A program made the translations under genes and the position numbers. The notes below the pieces were generated by a model. That model had not been told where the DNA came from, made no database searches, and worked only from the letters and a program-made list of their open reading frames with translations. Of a stretch of 64,000 nt of DNA, positions 33,565 to 42,842 are shown in pieces. The stretch spans positions 1-64,000 of the forward strand of contig MNUR01000122.1 of the NCBI GenBank assembly GCA_001871115.1, written 5' to 3'. Numbering within the stretch: the stretch's first letter is position 1; each line of letters starts with the position of its first letter. The DNA comes from Elusimicrobia bacterium CG1_02_56_21 (lineage in GTDB: Bacteria > Elusimicrobiota > Elusimicrobia > Elusimicrobiales > UBA9959).

Positions 33565-34239
33565 TCAGCGGCCCCGGCGCTTTAAGGCTTTTCTGAAAAC
33601 AAGTATATAACGGTCTTCCTTTTCCCCGGGAAGCCTGTAGGGGAAGGTTTCTGCGAGCTCCCCCCCTGCCTTCTGCAGCGCCGACTCCACCGCGGGCCTG
33701 GGCTGGGAGAGCTGGGCCGCGCTCTGCCAGGCAAGGAACACTCCGCCTTTGGACAGTATATTTAAGCATTGAGGCAGTATGTTTTCAAGTTGTCCCATGG
33801 CGCGCTCGGTAACGGCCCCGTAGCGCTGTGCGGCTTCCGGCCCGCCTTCGCCGACCCGCCTGTTGAAGACCGCGACGTTTGCGGCGCCCATTTCGGTGGC
33901 GGCCCAGGCGAGGAAATCACAGCGCCTGACGCGCGACTCCAGCAGCTGAAAATTGAATTCTTCCAGGACGGCCGCCAGCGGCAGGCCCGGAAACCCCGCG
34001 CCGGAGCCGGCGTCGGCTATAAGGGCCCCGGGGCCGAGCAGTCTGCGCAGCAGGACTGCCGCCGCCAGAGAATCGAGGATATGCCGCTCCCAGAGCTGCG
34101 GCTCGTCGCTCCGTGAAACCAGGTTCTGTACCGAGTTCTTTTCTTTCAGACCTGAGGCGAAAGTTTCCAGCTTGCGCCGGCTGTTCTCATCAAGGTTCAA
34201 GCCCCAGCCCGTCAAAGTATTGTTAATTTGGTCGTTCAT
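33565..34239 (-). CDS. rsmG: RsmG, 16S rRNA m7G527 methyltransferase
   Basis: The 224-residue protein (GidB) has the family segments LVSRSDEPQLWERHILDSL and DAGSGAGFPGLPLA (SAM loop), then AVTERAMGQLENIL. It methylates G527 of 16S rRNA. It follows mnmG as in many bacteria. The ATG at 34239 is used; the open frame extends 15 bp further to a TTG. Confidence 0.95.
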   Translation of the reverse strand: MNDQINNTLTGWGLNLDENSRRKLETFASGLKEKNSVQNLVSRSDEPQLWERHILDSLAAAVLLRRLLGPGALIADAGSGAGFPGLPLAAVLEEFNFQLLESRVRRCDFLAWAATEMGAANVAVFNRRVGEGGPEAAQRYGAVTERAMGQLENILPQCLNILSKGGVFLAWQSAAQLSQPRPAVESALQKAGGELAETFPYRLPGEKEDRYILVFRKALKRRGR

Positions 34240-34272
34240 TGTCAGTTTACACAAGAAGGCGGAGCCCGCGAT

Positions 34273-36090
34273 TTAATAAGAACAGGGCCAGTCTCCGCCT
34301 TTTGCGGCCTTTTCGCTCCGCGGCTTTTTCTTCTCCGCTTCCCTCCTCAGCTTCTCCAGCATTATCCAGAGCAGCCGCACGTCGGCCGGGGTAATGCCGG
34401 GAATCCTGCCTGCCTGGGCCAGGGTAAGCGGGCGGTTCTTCTCAAGTTTATGCCTGGCTTCGTTGGGCAGCGCCCCGGCCGCGGTATAGTTGAAACTATC
34501 GGGGATCCGCAGGTCCTCGAACTTTTTCATTTTCTCCGCTTCTTTACGATTGCGCTGGATATACATAGCATAGATCTTTTCTATCGCGGCGGTAGCGCGC
34601 GCGGCCTCTATTGTCCAGGGCCCCGCAGGCAGCTTGCCGGGGCTGCCTCCGGACAGCAGCTTTTGGGAAGCGTCGCGGTAGGCTTTAAAATTTTCACTGA
34701 ACGAGGGGTTAAGCAGCCCGAGTTCGAAGCCGTGCGGCGCAAGGCGCAGGTCTGCGTTATCGGACCTGAGCAGCAGGCGGTATTCCGCGCGGGAGGTAAA
34801 AATACGGTACGGTTCGTCCACGCCCTTGGAAACCAGGTCGTCTATCATTACGCCGATATAAGCCTCGTCCCGGCGCAGTATCAGCGGGTTCCGGCCGAAA
34901 ACCTTAAGGGCGGCGTTGATACCGGCGGCGAGTCCCTGCGCTGCTGCTTCCTCGTAGCCGGTGGTCCCGTTAACCTGTCCCGCCAGGTAAAGCCCGGGCA
35001 CCAGGCGGGTTTCCAGAGTGTAGTTTAACTGGCGGGGATCCGAATAGTCGTACTCTATCGCGTAGCCGGGGCGCATAATTTCTGCGCCGGCGAGGCCGGG
35101 TACAGATCTTACTATTTCCAGCTGCATGTCTTCAGGCAGGCTGGTGGACAGGCCGTTAATGTAGTACTCGCCGGTATTGAAGCCTTCCGGTTCGAGGAAC
35201 AGATGGTGCGCCTCGTGGTGCGGAAATTTTACCACTTTATCCTCGATAGAGGGGCAATAGCGCGGACCGGTGGATTTTATCTTGCCGCTGTAGAGCGGGG
35301 AGCGGTGCAGCCCCGCCTTTATTATCTTTGCGGTGGCGGCCCCGGTGCGGGTTATCCAGCAGGGCAACCGGGTATTTTTTATCCCCCCCGTGAAGTGGGA
35401 GAAAGGGACAGGGGGCGAATCTGGCTCCTGGATTTCGCACTTGGAGAAGTCTATGCCCCTGCCGTTAATGCGCATAGGGGTGCCTGTTTTAAGGCGCCCG
35501 AGCCTGAAGCCGAGGCCTGCCAGGCTTTCCGAGAGGAGGTTTGAGGGAGGATGATTGTATCTGCCTCCCGGGAATGAGTCGAGGCCGATATGTATGACCC
35601 CCCGGAGGAAAGTTCCCGCGGTAAGTATCACGGACCTGGAGCTGTAGGCGGTTGCGCGGATAGTACGGACCCCTGACGCCTTCCCCCCTTTTGTAAGGAT
35701 CTGCGACGCCTCGTCCTGGATTATCCGCAGGTTCGGTTGAATCTCCAATGCGCGCTTTATGGCTGCCTGGTACATCTTCTTATCGCACTGGGCGCGGGGC
35801 GAACGCACTGCCGCCCCTTTTGAGGTATTAAGCATGTGGCAGCTCAGCATTGAAAAATCGGTCGCTTTGGCCATTTCACCGCCCAGGGCGTCTATTTCCC
35901 TGACCAGCTGGCCTTTGCCGACCCCGCCTATGGAGGGGTTGCAGGCCATCAGCGCCATGGCGTCGAGATCCTGCGTCAGAAGCAGAGTTTTCGCGCCGAG
36001 CCTGGCGGCCGACAGCGCCGCTTCGCAGCCGGCATGGCCGGCTCCTATCACTATAACGTCAAAAAGGTCTGGGTATTTGAAAGGTTTCAT
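34273..36090 (-). CDS. mnmG: MnmG (GidA), tRNA uridine-5 carboxymethylaminomethyl enzyme
   Basis: The 605-residue protein starts [32 protein letters not shown] (FAD-binding). It contains [22 protein letters not shown] and [11 protein letters not shown], with the helical C-terminal domain ending [20 protein letters not shown]. With MnmE it modifies the wobble uridine of several tRNAs. The true ATG is 36090; the frame upstream of it lies inside the Yip1-like gene. Length is normal for the family. Confidence 0.97.
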   Translation of the reverse strand: MKPFKYPDLFDVIVIGAGHAGCEAALSAARLGAKTLLLTQDLDAMALMACNPSIGGVGKGQLVREIDALGGEMAKATDFSMLSCHMLNTSKGAAVRSPRAQCDKKMYQAAIKRALEIQPNLRIIQDEASQILTKGGKASGVRTIRATAYSSRSVILTAGTFLRGVIHIGLDSFPGGRYNHPPSNLLSESLAGLGFRLGRLKTGTPMRINGRGIDFSKCEIQEPDSPPVPFSHFTGGIKNTRLPCWITRTGAATAKIIKAGLHRSPLYSGKIKSTGPRYCPSIEDKVVKFPHHEAHHLFLEPEGFNTGEYYINGLSTSLPEDMQLEIVRSVPGLAGAEIMRPGYAIEYDYSDPRQLNYTLETRLVPGLYLAGQVNGTTGYEEAAAQGLAAGINAALKVFGRNPLILRRDEAYIGVMIDDLVSKGVDEPYRIFTSRAEYRLLLRSDNADLRLAPHGFELGLLNPSFSENFKAYRDASQKLLSGGSPGKLPAGPWTIEAARATAAIEKIYAMYIQRNRKEAEKMKKFEDLRIPDSFNYTAAGALPNEARHKLEKNRPLTLAQAGRIPGITPADVRLLWIMLEKLRREAEKKKPRSEKAAKGGDWPCSY

Positions 36091-36094
36091 AATT

Positions 36095-36862
36095 TCAGGA
36101 AACCAAAACCAGGATATTAAAAATCTCTTCCGGCAGCAGACGCAGGTTGAAGAGCAGGAAAAGGAATGCCGCGGAGCCCAGGATCGCCAGAACAGCAGAT
36201 GTTGCGGCCCTGGGCATAGTTGTATCGTATACGGCTGCCGTTGCTTTCCCCAGCCAGACAAGAGAGACCAGGGCGAAGAAATATTCTAACGCGGCGTAAG
36301 CTTTTACCGAGCCTGCCAGCGCCGCCGCGCTCCCGGCCAGGTCCGAGATAATGCTTATCGCCCCGAGGGAAAGCATCGCCTTAAGGATCGCGGCAAAGCG
36401 CCGTTTGTCGCGTAAAGCCGGCCAGGCCGCAAACCCCGCCGCAGCTGCGGCGGCCGCGATCCCGGCAGGCTTAAACCCGCCCGAAGCGTACATGGCCGCC
36501 GCCAATACCCCGCAGACTCCCGCGGGCAGGGCGGCTAGCGGGAGGCGGAGCGAAAGCCTGCCGGCCCGGAGGAAGACCGCCAGCGAAGAGAGAAATGCGC
36601 AGATAAAAAACGAGAAAAGCAGGCCGCCCGGCAGCGAGACCAGAAGATAAAACAGGAAGCCGCGTCCGGCCGGCAGGGAAGCCCCTTCGAAAGCTTCCTT
36701 CAGGAATTGCGCCGGCAGGTATGAAATCAGAAAAGCGGAGAAGGCTATAGACAGAGTGTAAAGGCCCAGCGGCCAGGCCCAGGAGGTTTTGCCGGCGGCT
36801 ATTTCGCCGAAGGTTTTTGAAGGGCTTAAGATAAGCCTCGCAGGGAAGGAGTTCTTAAACAT
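36095..36862 (-). CDS. Yip1-family membrane protein
   Basis: The 255-residue product has an amphipathic N-terminus ([17 protein letters not shown], the usual Yip1 start) and about five hydrophobic helices rich in Ala/Leu. The function of bacterial Yip1 proteins is unknown. It is encoded between mnmE and mnmG, 4 bp before the mnmG start, so it is probably co-translated. Confidence 0.72.
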   Translation of the reverse strand: MFKNSFPARLILSPSKTFGEIAAGKTSWAWPLGLYTLSIAFSAFLISYLPAQFLKEAFEGASLPAGRGFLFYLLVSLPGGLLFSFFICAFLSSLAVFLRAGRLSLRLPLAALPAGVCGVLAAAMYASGGFKPAGIAAAAAAAGFAAWPALRDKRRFAAILKAMLSLGAISIISDLAGSAAALAGSVKAYAALEYFFALVSLVWLGKATAAVYDTTMPRAATSAVLAILGSAAFLFLLFNLRLLPEEIFNILVLVS

Positions 36863-36969
36863 AATTATAGTATAGCCGCAAAAAGGCGCAAAAAACAGGC
36901 TTGATCCGGATTATTCTCCGCGCTCCCCACCCTGCCGGCCGCCGCGGCTCTTACCCCTTCACCCCCGCC

Positions 36970-38343
36970 TTATTTCCCCACGCAGAAATTTTTAAAGATG
37001 CTTTCCAGGATTTCTTCCGGGGCTGTCTCTCCTGATATAGAGCCCAGGGCATCCAGCGCCGCCCGCAGGTGCTCGGCGGCAAGTTCCAGCGGCGGCTTTT
37101 TTTTCTTCATGAGAGCTTCAAGGCGCGAAAGTTCCCGGGCAGCGTCCGACAGAGCCGCGAAGTGCCTTGCCGAAGTGACTACCGCCTGGGCCCCGTCACG
37201 GAAAATCTTGCGCTGTTCGGCTATCAGGGCGGCTTTAAGTCCCGGCAGGCCTGAACCGGTTTTGGCCGATACCTTCAGGCAGCCCGCGGAACAGAGCGCG
37301 CGCTTTGAGGGGAGGTCCGATTTGTTAAGTACGCGTATCAGCCTGGCGCTTTTAAGGGCCAGGCGCGCGGCTTCTGTCTCTGTCCGTCTGTCGCTGGAGG
37401 TTTCCTTTATCGACGCGTCTTTTACCAGCACAATAGCGTCGGCTATTGATATCGCTTTTTCCGCGCGCTTTATTCCTTCGCGCTCAAGTACGGACGCGGC
37501 GCGGGTATTGAGGCCGGCGGTATCCGTAAAAAGCACGGAGAAGCCGTCTATATCCAGCGACGCCTCAAGAGTATCACGGGTGGTTCCCGCCTGGCGCGAG
37601 ACCATGGCGCGGTCATAGCCGAGCAGGGCGTTGAGCAGGGAGGACTTCCCCGAGTTGGGCGCGCCGGTTATAACTACTTTAAGCCCTTCGCGTATGCCGC
37701 GTCCGGCTTCGAAGCCGGACGCCAGGGACGCCGCTTTCTTCCCGGAAGCCGAGGCCGTGCGGGCAAAGGCCTTTATCTCGAGAGGCGGTATTTCCTCGTA
37801 GGAATCATCAAGCCGGGCTTCTATCTGCGCGAGCAGACGCACCAGCCCGGTCCTGATAGAGTTTATTTCTTCCGATAGCCGTCCCTCGGCCTGGGTGATA
37901 GCCGCGCGGTGGGCCCCCGCTGTGCCGGCTGCTATAAGTTCCCCTACCGCTTCCGCCTGGGCCAGATCCATTTTCCCGTTGAGGAAGGCGCGCAGGGTGA
38001 ACTCTCCCGGCTCGGCGGGTCTGGCGCCGTTTTTGACAGCCAGGTTTAACAGGGTCCTGATTATATAAGGGGAGCCGTGGCAGGTAATCTCCACGGTGTC
38101 GTCGCCGGTGTAGCTGGCCGGGCCGCGGAAAAAAACTACTACGGCCCTGTCTATCAGGACCCCTTTGTCCTTTACGGAAAGAAGTCTGGCGGCTGCGTGT
38201 TCGGGGCGGAGCGGGGCCGGGGAAAGAAATGAAGCGGCCGCGCTGAAGGCGGCCGGGCCGGAAATACGGATTATAGCCAGCGCCCCGGCGCCGGGCGGGG
38301 TGGCTTGTGCGGCTATAGTGTCGGTTGTGTCCGGCAGTTTCAT
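36970..38343 (-). CDS. mnmE: MnmE (TrmE), tRNA-modifying GTPase
   Basis: The 457-residue protein starts DTIAAQATPPGAGALAIIRISG (folate-binding N-domain). A G domain within the helical region carries GAPNSGKSSLLNAL (P-loop), DTAGL and NKSD. The C-terminus is FCVGK, the conserved CxGK motif with the catalytic-type Cys. It pairs with MnmG. It lies downstream of jag across a strong terminator. Confidence 0.97.
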   Translation of the reverse strand: MKLPDTTDTIAAQATPPGAGALAIIRISGPAAFSAAASFLSPAPLRPEHAAARLLSVKDKGVLIDRAVVVFFRGPASYTGDDTVEITCHGSPYIIRTLLNLAVKNGARPAEPGEFTLRAFLNGKMDLAQAEAVGELIAAGTAGAHRAAITQAEGRLSEEINSIRTGLVRLLAQIEARLDDSYEEIPPLEIKAFARTASASGKKAASLASGFEAGRGIREGLKVVITGAPNSGKSSLLNALLGYDRAMVSRQAGTTRDTLEASLDIDGFSVLFTDTAGLNTRAASVLEREGIKRAEKAISIADAIVLVKDASIKETSSDRRTETEAARLALKSARLIRVLNKSDLPSKRALCSAGCLKVSAKTGSGLPGLKAALIAEQRKIFRDGAQAVVTSARHFAALSDAARELSRLEALMKKKKPPLELAAEHLRAALDALGSISGETAPEEILESIFKNFCVGK

Positions 38344-38365
38344 CTTTTCCTGTTCAAAAACAAAC

Positions 38366-38393
38366 GGCGTGACGGCGCTTGTGCCGTCACGCC
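38366..38393 (-). terminator. Terminator between jag and mnmE
   Basis: A perfect 11-bp stem (GGCGTGACGGC with GCCGTCACGCC) around 6 bases is followed on the minus strand by GTTTGTTTTTG. It ends, or attenuates, the rpmH-to-jag transcript 23 bp before mnmE. Confidence 0.88.
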
Positions 38394-38409
38394 GGGTTTA
38401 GCGCTTAGC

Positions 38410-39540
38410 TTACTTCTGTTCGGGCTGCTCGGCGGGCTGCTCGGCGGGTACGGCGGCCTGGGGTACGGGCTGCTCGGCCGGCTGCTCGGCGGGTATGGCG
38501 GCCTGGGGTACGGACTGTTCCGCAGGTTTCTCTGCAGGCTGCTGCGCCGGCTGCGCTGCCTGGGGCCTCTCTAGTTTCCGGATGACAACTTTACGCCAGC
38601 GGCCTTCGCCTTCCGACGCGGTTTCCATATCCGGGTACTTGGTCTTTATAAGGTTGTGCACTATCTTGCGCATTGAGGCGGGCATCGGGTCAAGACGGCT
38701 GGGCTTATCATTGGTCTTCACCTCGTTTACGGCTTCTTCTACGCGGCTGGCTATCTCTTTTTCCTTGCTGTCCCAGTAGCCGCCAGTATCAAGGCGCAGG
38801 GCCAGGTGCGGCTCGCGCTTGCGGCTGACTATTGAGTTGAGCACGAACTGCAGTGACTGCAGGCCGCGTCCGTTCTCTTCGGTGAAGGCAGCCGAATCCG
38901 CGCATTCGAAGCGGATGAACACCAGGTTCTCCGTCTGGTCAAGCCTGGCTTCGGTAACCTTGGCTTCGGTTCCCATAAGCGTAAGCATTTTGAGCAGCGC
39001 GTTCCTGGCGTGGTCTACCGGGTCTTTATCGGGCTGCATCGCGATGTAAGCCGCGCTAAGGGGTTCCTCGTTGTAGACGCGCTCGGCCCGGTGGCGGGCT
39101 TCGCGTCCGGGGCGCCTCCCGGCGCCGTACTGTCCTTCGGAAGTACTCCGGGACTCTTCCTGCGGCGGCAGCCTGGCGTCTTCGTAGCCGTAGCGGCCGG
39201 GGCGCCTGGGGGCGGCAGCAGGCCTCGCGTCGCGGCCGGGGCCTCCGCCGTCACGGCCGGGGCCGCGCCCGTCGCGCCTCGGGCCGCGTCCGCCGCCCCT
39301 GGGGCCGCGTCCGTCGCGCCTGGGGCCGCGGTTTTCGCGCGGTTCTTCTCCGCCGCGGCCGCCGGTCCAGTGTTTTTCCCTCAAAATAACGCAGGCTTTC
39401 TTCGCGCCTATGCCGAGGAATCCGCGTGTTCCTTCGCTTACTACCACTACTTCCACCTGGTCGCGCCTGAGGCCCATTTCCGCAAGGCCTTTCTCAACGG
39501 CGTCTTGTATTGTTTTTGCTTCTGTCTTTGTCTCTCTCAT
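38410..39540 (-). CDS. jag: Jag/KhpB RNA-binding protein with repeat tail
   Basis: The 376-residue protein has an N-terminal Jag domain (residues 1-55, with GTRGFLGIGAKKA), an Arg/Gly-rich low-complexity linker (about 60-150, RGG-like), a KH-type region (about 175-260) and an R3H domain (MRKIVHNLIKTKYP, RxxxH). The tail is a Pro/Glu/Gln/Ala 15-residue repeat. Jag proteins bind RNA near the YidC insertase and influence division in Gram-positive bacteria. It lies directly after yidC, as usual. The RGG-like linker and repeat tail make it much longer than the common 200-residue form. Confidence 0.92.
   Translation of the reverse strand: MRETKTEAKTIQDAVEKGLAEMGLRRDQVEVVVVSEGTRGFLGIGAKKACVILREKHWTGGRGGEEPRENRGPRRDGRGPRGGGRGPRRDGRGPGRDGGGPGRDARPAAAPRRPGRYGYEDARLPPQEESRSTSEGQYGAGRRPGREARHRAERVYNEEPLSAAYIAMQPDKDPVDHARNALLKMLTLMGTEAKVTEARLDQTENLVFIRFECADSAAFTEENGRGLQSLQFVLNSIVSRKREPHLALRLDTGGYWDSKEKEIASRVEEAVNEVKTNDKPSRLDPMPASMRKIVHNLIKTKYPDMETASEGEGRWRKVVIRKLERPQAAQPAQQPAEKPAEQSVPQAAIPAEQPAEQPVPQAAVPAEQPAEQPEQK
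38425..38514 (-). repeat. Two tandem 45-bp coding repeats in jag
   Basis: Units 38425-38469 and 38470-38514 differ at only three positions and encode a 15-residue EQPVPQAA-type Pro/Gln-rich unit. Such repeats can gain or lose copies in frame. Confidence 0.85.
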
Positions 39541-39571
39541 TTAATGTCTCCTAGTCTTTCAGTTAAAAAAA

Positions 39572-41107
39572 TTACGCCATTTTCTTCTGCAGGTACATGG
39601 TCTGCGCGAAGCCCCAGGTGCTGTTTATCAGCCAGTAGAGCACCAGGCCGGAAGGGAAGGTCAGGAACATGAAGGTGAAGATGACCGGCATCCACTTCAT
39701 CATGGCCGCCTGCGAGGGGTCGGAGGTCTGGGGGTTTAAATTCTGCTGCAGGAACATTATCCCGCCCATTACTATGGGCATCACGTAGAAAGGGTCTTTC
39801 GCGGACAGGTCCTTGACCCAGAATATGAACGGGGCGCCGTGCAGGTCCCATGAGTTGCGCAGCGCCGTGAACAGGGCGAAGAAGACGGGTATCTGCAGCA
39901 GCATGGGCAGGCAGCCGCCCAGCGGGTTGGTCCCGTGCCGCTTGTACAGGTCCATCACCTCGGCGTTCATGCGCTTGGGGTCTTCCTTATAGCGCTTCTG
40001 TATGGACTGCATCTCCGGCTGTATCTTCTTCATTACAGCCATGGCTTTGTAGCTCTTTAAGCTCAGCGGCGTCAGCATCAGCTGTATGAGGACGCTCAGT
40101 ATTATTATAGCCGCGCCGTAGTTGCCGGTGATCTTGTGGAAGTAAACGAGCGAGGAATTTGCCAGTTTGGCCAGGGGCGAGAAAAACCCGAAGTCTACCG
40201 AGCGGTCCAGGCCGTGGCCGATGGCTTTAAGCTTGCTGTAGTTCTTGGGCCCGATATAGAACTGCATATCCCAGACGCGCTTCTCGCCCGGTTTGAGTTC
40301 GGAGGCGGGCATCGGAAGCGCGAGCACGGGAGCTTTATCGTCTTTTACCAGGGTTTCCCTGGTCACGGGCCGTATACCGGAGAGGTTATCCCCGGTTACG
40401 GCAGCCAGGAAATACCTGTTATTAATACCCGCCCAAACCCAGTCGGCCCTGGCGGGATCGTCCTTGAGTTTCTTCAGGTCTTTGATAGTAGGGTGTTTGC
40501 GGCCCTCTTCCTGAAATGTATAGACTGCCTTCCAAAGTTTCGGGTTCTCTTTCTGTTCGCTTTTAACCGTGCCCAGGCCGGGGCCCATGGAGAGTTCCCA
40601 GGCCGGCAGCAGCTTAGGCTCATGCGAGGCGTTGACGGCTGTTACCGTCAGCGAGTTCAGGGAGTTGTCTGCGGAGAAGGTGAATTTCTTTGTTATCAGC
40701 ATCCCCGCTTTGGCGGCTTCAAACTCCAGGGAATCGGAACTTCTTGATTTGAGCCTGAAAATGCCGGGGAGCGAGGAGGACAGGAAGCCTGTTTCCGGGT
40801 CGGGGATGAGTTCTACCGGGGCCACAGGGCCCTGGTAAACCACGCTTTTCATGGCGCCGGCTCCGGAGTAAAAAACATATTCCGCTTTGCCGGCCGTAAT
40901 CGCTACCGTTTCGCCCTTGAGAGCGGCGGTAACAGGCATAGCTGCGGGTGCCTGTGTTCCGGCGGCAGATGCGGGCGGGTTTTCGGTTTTGGCGTACTGC
41001 CGGGCCGCCTGGGTTTTTTGCGGCTGGATCTTTTTCTCCATGAAAGAGTACCAGCCGATATAAACCAGCGAGGACAGGACAACCGCAAGTATAAGATTCT
41101 TCTGCAT
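39572..41107 (-). CDS. yidC: YidC membrane-protein insertase
   Basis: The 511-residue protein has TM1 at the N-terminus, a periplasmic beta-sandwich (about 60-320) and the conserved C-terminal core YGAAIIILSVLIQLMLTPLS with GGCLPMLLQIPVFFALF. It inserts and folds inner-membrane proteins with or without SecYEG. The large periplasmic domain is the Gram-negative form. Confidence 0.97.
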   Translation of the reverse strand: MQKNLILAVVLSSLVYIGWYSFMEKKIQPQKTQAARQYAKTENPPASAAGTQAPAAMPVTAALKGETVAITAGKAEYVFYSGAGAMKSVVYQGPVAPVELIPDPETGFLSSSLPGIFRLKSRSSDSLEFEAAKAGMLITKKFTFSADNSLNSLTVTAVNASHEPKLLPAWELSMGPGLGTVKSEQKENPKLWKAVYTFQEEGRKHPTIKDLKKLKDDPARADWVWAGINNRYFLAAVTGDNLSGIRPVTRETLVKDDKAPVLALPMPASELKPGEKRVWDMQFYIGPKNYSKLKAIGHGLDRSVDFGFFSPLAKLANSSLVYFHKITGNYGAAIIILSVLIQLMLTPLSLKSYKAMAVMKKIQPEMQSIQKRYKEDPKRMNAEVMDLYKRHGTNPLGGCLPMLLQIPVFFALFTALRNSWDLHGAPFIFWVKDLSAKDPFYVMPIVMGGIMFLQQNLNPQTSDPSQAAMMKWMPVIFTFMFLTFPSGLVLYWLINSTWGFAQTMYLQKKMA

Positions 41108-41164
41108 TTAACCTCCCGCGTACCGAACGGAAGGCTTCCAGCCTGGTGGCTGTGCCGCAAAGGG

Positions 41165-41431
41165 CTATCCCCTTGCGGCCCGGGGTGCTTCAGGTACCGG
41201 GTCGTAACCGCCCGGAGAGAAAGGTCGACAGCGGGACAGGCGGCCTGCGGCCAGCCTGGTCCCTTTCAAAATCCCGTGTTTATCAAGCGCCTGGAACGCG
41301 TAATCGGAACAGGACGGCTGAAACCTGCAGGTGCCCGGCCCTAGAGCCGGCCTGAAAGTCCTGTATGCCGAGCGCAGCGTAATGAGCGCCAGCGATTTAA
41401 GATTTTCTAATCCGTTTTTATTTACCGTCAT
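41165..41431 (-). CDS. yidD: YidD membrane protein insertion efficiency factor
   Basis: The 88-residue protein contains PALGPGTCRFQPSCSDYAFQALDKHG and RLSRCRPFSPGGYDPVP, the family signature with conserved cysteines. Its start overlaps the rnpA stop by 14 bp. It is a peripheral inner-membrane protein that aids YidC. Confidence 0.95.
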   Translation of the reverse strand: MTVNKNGLENLKSLALITLRSAYRTFRPALGPGTCRFQPSCSDYAFQALDKHGILKGTRLAAGRLSRCRPFSPGGYDPVPEAPRAARG

Positions 41432-41801
41432 TGTTAAGGCGCGCCTTCAGCCGGAGCGTATCCAGCTCTTGGCGGGCCTGCGCCAGATTCTTTATGGCGC
41501 AGCCCGCTTTGGGATAGATGATAAGACGCGTACCTTCCTTTAACTCTTTTTTAGTCAGCCTGAAAGCTTCCCTTAGAAGCCTTTTTAACCTGTTCCGTTT
41601 CACCGCTCCGCCGGTCTTTTTAGAAACCATGAGGCCTATTTTTTTCTCTTTGTCGCTGCCCGGGGCGCCTGCGGCGCAGTTTGGATCCATGTGCCAGGCC
41701 ACCAGATCCCTGGTGACTGTTTTTCTCCCGGCTGCGAAAACGGCCTCAAACTCTTTTTTGAGGCGCAGGCGTGAAACTCTTGAAAAGGCGAACTCCTTCA
41801 C
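41418..41801 (-). CDS. rnpA: RnpA, ribonuclease P protein component
   Basis: The 127-residue basic protein has FSRVSRLRLKKEFEAVF at the N-terminus and the RNR motif RNRLKRLLREAFR. It binds RNase P RNA to mature tRNA 5' ends. It starts at GTG, 10 bp after rpmH. An Ala/Gly/Asp insert (CAAGAPGSDKEK) is slightly longer than usual. Confidence 0.95.
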   Translation of the reverse strand: MKEFAFSRVSRLRLKKEFEAVFAAGRKTVTRDLVAWHMDPNCAAGAPGSDKEKKIGLMVSKKTGGAVKRNRLKRLLREAFRLTKKELKEGTRLIIYPKAGCAIKNLAQARQELDTLRLKARLNNDGK

Positions 41802-41811
41802 TTAGTCCCGA

Positions 41812-41967
41812 TTATCCCCTGAACTGCTGGACGTCGGGTATGAGCTGCCAGCGGCCTTTAGCGCGTCTGCGGGCGAGGGTTTTCCTGCCGCCGGCGGTTT
41901 TCATCTTGGCGCGGAAGCCGATGTGTTTTTTGCGTTTGCGAACATTTGGTCTGTAAGTAGGTAGCAT
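41812..41967 (-). CDS. rpmH: Ribosomal protein L34
   Basis: The 51-residue frame starts [21 protein letters not shown] and continues with the conserved basic [15 protein letters not shown] core. The C-terminal PDVQQFRG extension makes it a few residues longer than the usual 44-47. It heads the rpmH-rnpA-yidD-yidC-jag operon under a good promoter. Confidence 0.97.
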   Translation of the reverse strand: MLPTYRPNVRKRKKHIGFRAKMKTAGGRKTLARRRAKGRWQLIPDVQQFRG

Positions 41968-41976
41968 AGTGTGATA

Positions 41977-42005
41977 ATTATATAAATAAAGGGCTGAAAA
42001 AGCAA
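41977..42005 (-). promoter_or_regulatory. Promoter of the rpmH operon
   Basis: TTGCTT (42000-42005) and a consensus TATAAT (41977-41982) are 17 bp apart on the minus strand. The -10 ends 9 bases before the rpmH ATG, so the leader is very short or absent. Confidence 0.82.
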
Positions 42006-42150
42006 AAAAGAAGAGCGGTTTGCCCCGGCTGCGCGGCCGGCAGGAGACCGGGAAGAAAGCCTGCCCTCATAGGCGCAATGCGCGCCGCGCGGCCCGGGCC
42101 CGTGAAGTCCCCGCGGTTAAATGCCTGCCCTGTCAAACGGGGATGTTTGG

Positions 42151-42162
42151 TAGAATAATGGC
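42151..42162 (+). promoter_or_regulatory. Extended -10 promoter abutting recO
   Basis: TGG-TAGAAT (TG at 42148-42149, -10 box 42151-42156) lies only 6 bases before the recO ATG. There is no SD and no good -35 box. The transcript would be leaderless or nearly so. Confidence 0.5.
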
Positions 42163-42789
42163 ATGATTTTTTGCGATTACGGTATAGTGCTCCAGCGGCG
42201 TCCGCTCCGGGAAAGCGACAGGATAGTGACCGTGTATACTACGGAATACGGCAAGCTGGAGGTCAATTTTAAAAGCGTGCGCCTGGCCCGCGGCAAGCTG
42301 CGCGCGCTTAGCGAAGCGGTTACCTGGGGAGACTACCGGTTCTTTCTGAAGAAAGGCTCCAATTTTCCCGTCTGTACCGGCGGAAGCTCGCTGAGCGTGT
42401 TTCCGAACATAAGAAAAGACCTCGAGCGCCTCTGCCTGGCGCAGCATTACTGCGAAGTAATTAACAGGATCACGCCCGCCCAAAGCCCCTCGCCGGAGAA
42501 ATACGAGCTGCTGCTGGGGGCGCTGCAGGACCTTGAGGCTTACGGCCCCGCCTTCTGGCTGCGCCGCTCTTTTACCCTGAGCGCGCTTGAGCTGGCCGGG
42601 TTCGGCTTCAGGGAAACGGTCGCCGGACCCGACGCGGAATTCTGGGAAACGCTGCACGGCGGCGACTGGCTTAAGGTCCGCGCGCTGATGGAAGACCGGG
42701 CCGCCGCGGATTTTATAGACGGTCTTTTTAACCGGTTTTTCAGCGAGCATCTGGGCATAGACCTGCGCACTCTGCCTTTCGTTAAATAG
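42163..42789 (+). CDS. recO: RecO, recombination mediator
   Basis: The 208-residue protein has the RecO N-terminal OB fold (YGIVLQRRPLRESDRIVTVYTTEYGKLEV) and a helical C-terminal region. The four-cysteine zinc motif of many RecO proteins is absent, and length is about 30 residues under the E. coli form. It loads RecA on SSB-coated DNA with RecR. It is the first gene of a plus-strand run with glyQS. Confidence 0.88.
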   Translation: MIFCDYGIVLQRRPLRESDRIVTVYTTEYGKLEVNFKSVRLARGKLRALSEAVTWGDYRFFLKKGSNFPVCTGGSSLSVFPNIRKDLERLCLAQHYCEVINRITPAQSPSPEKYELLLGALQDLEAYGPAFWLRRSFTLSALELAGFGFRETVAGPDAEFWETLHGGDWLKVRALMEDRAAADFIDGLFNRFFSEHLGIDLRTLPFVK

Positions 42790-42842
42790 GTATAATATTC
42801 ACAAATATAAGTACGCCCGGCGGCGGCTTACCGGAGGCTACA

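Noticed and set aside
34273-36261. 662-residue MnmG with a long N-terminal extension
   Set aside because: The extension is translated from the Yip1-like gene in another frame; MnmG starts at 36090.
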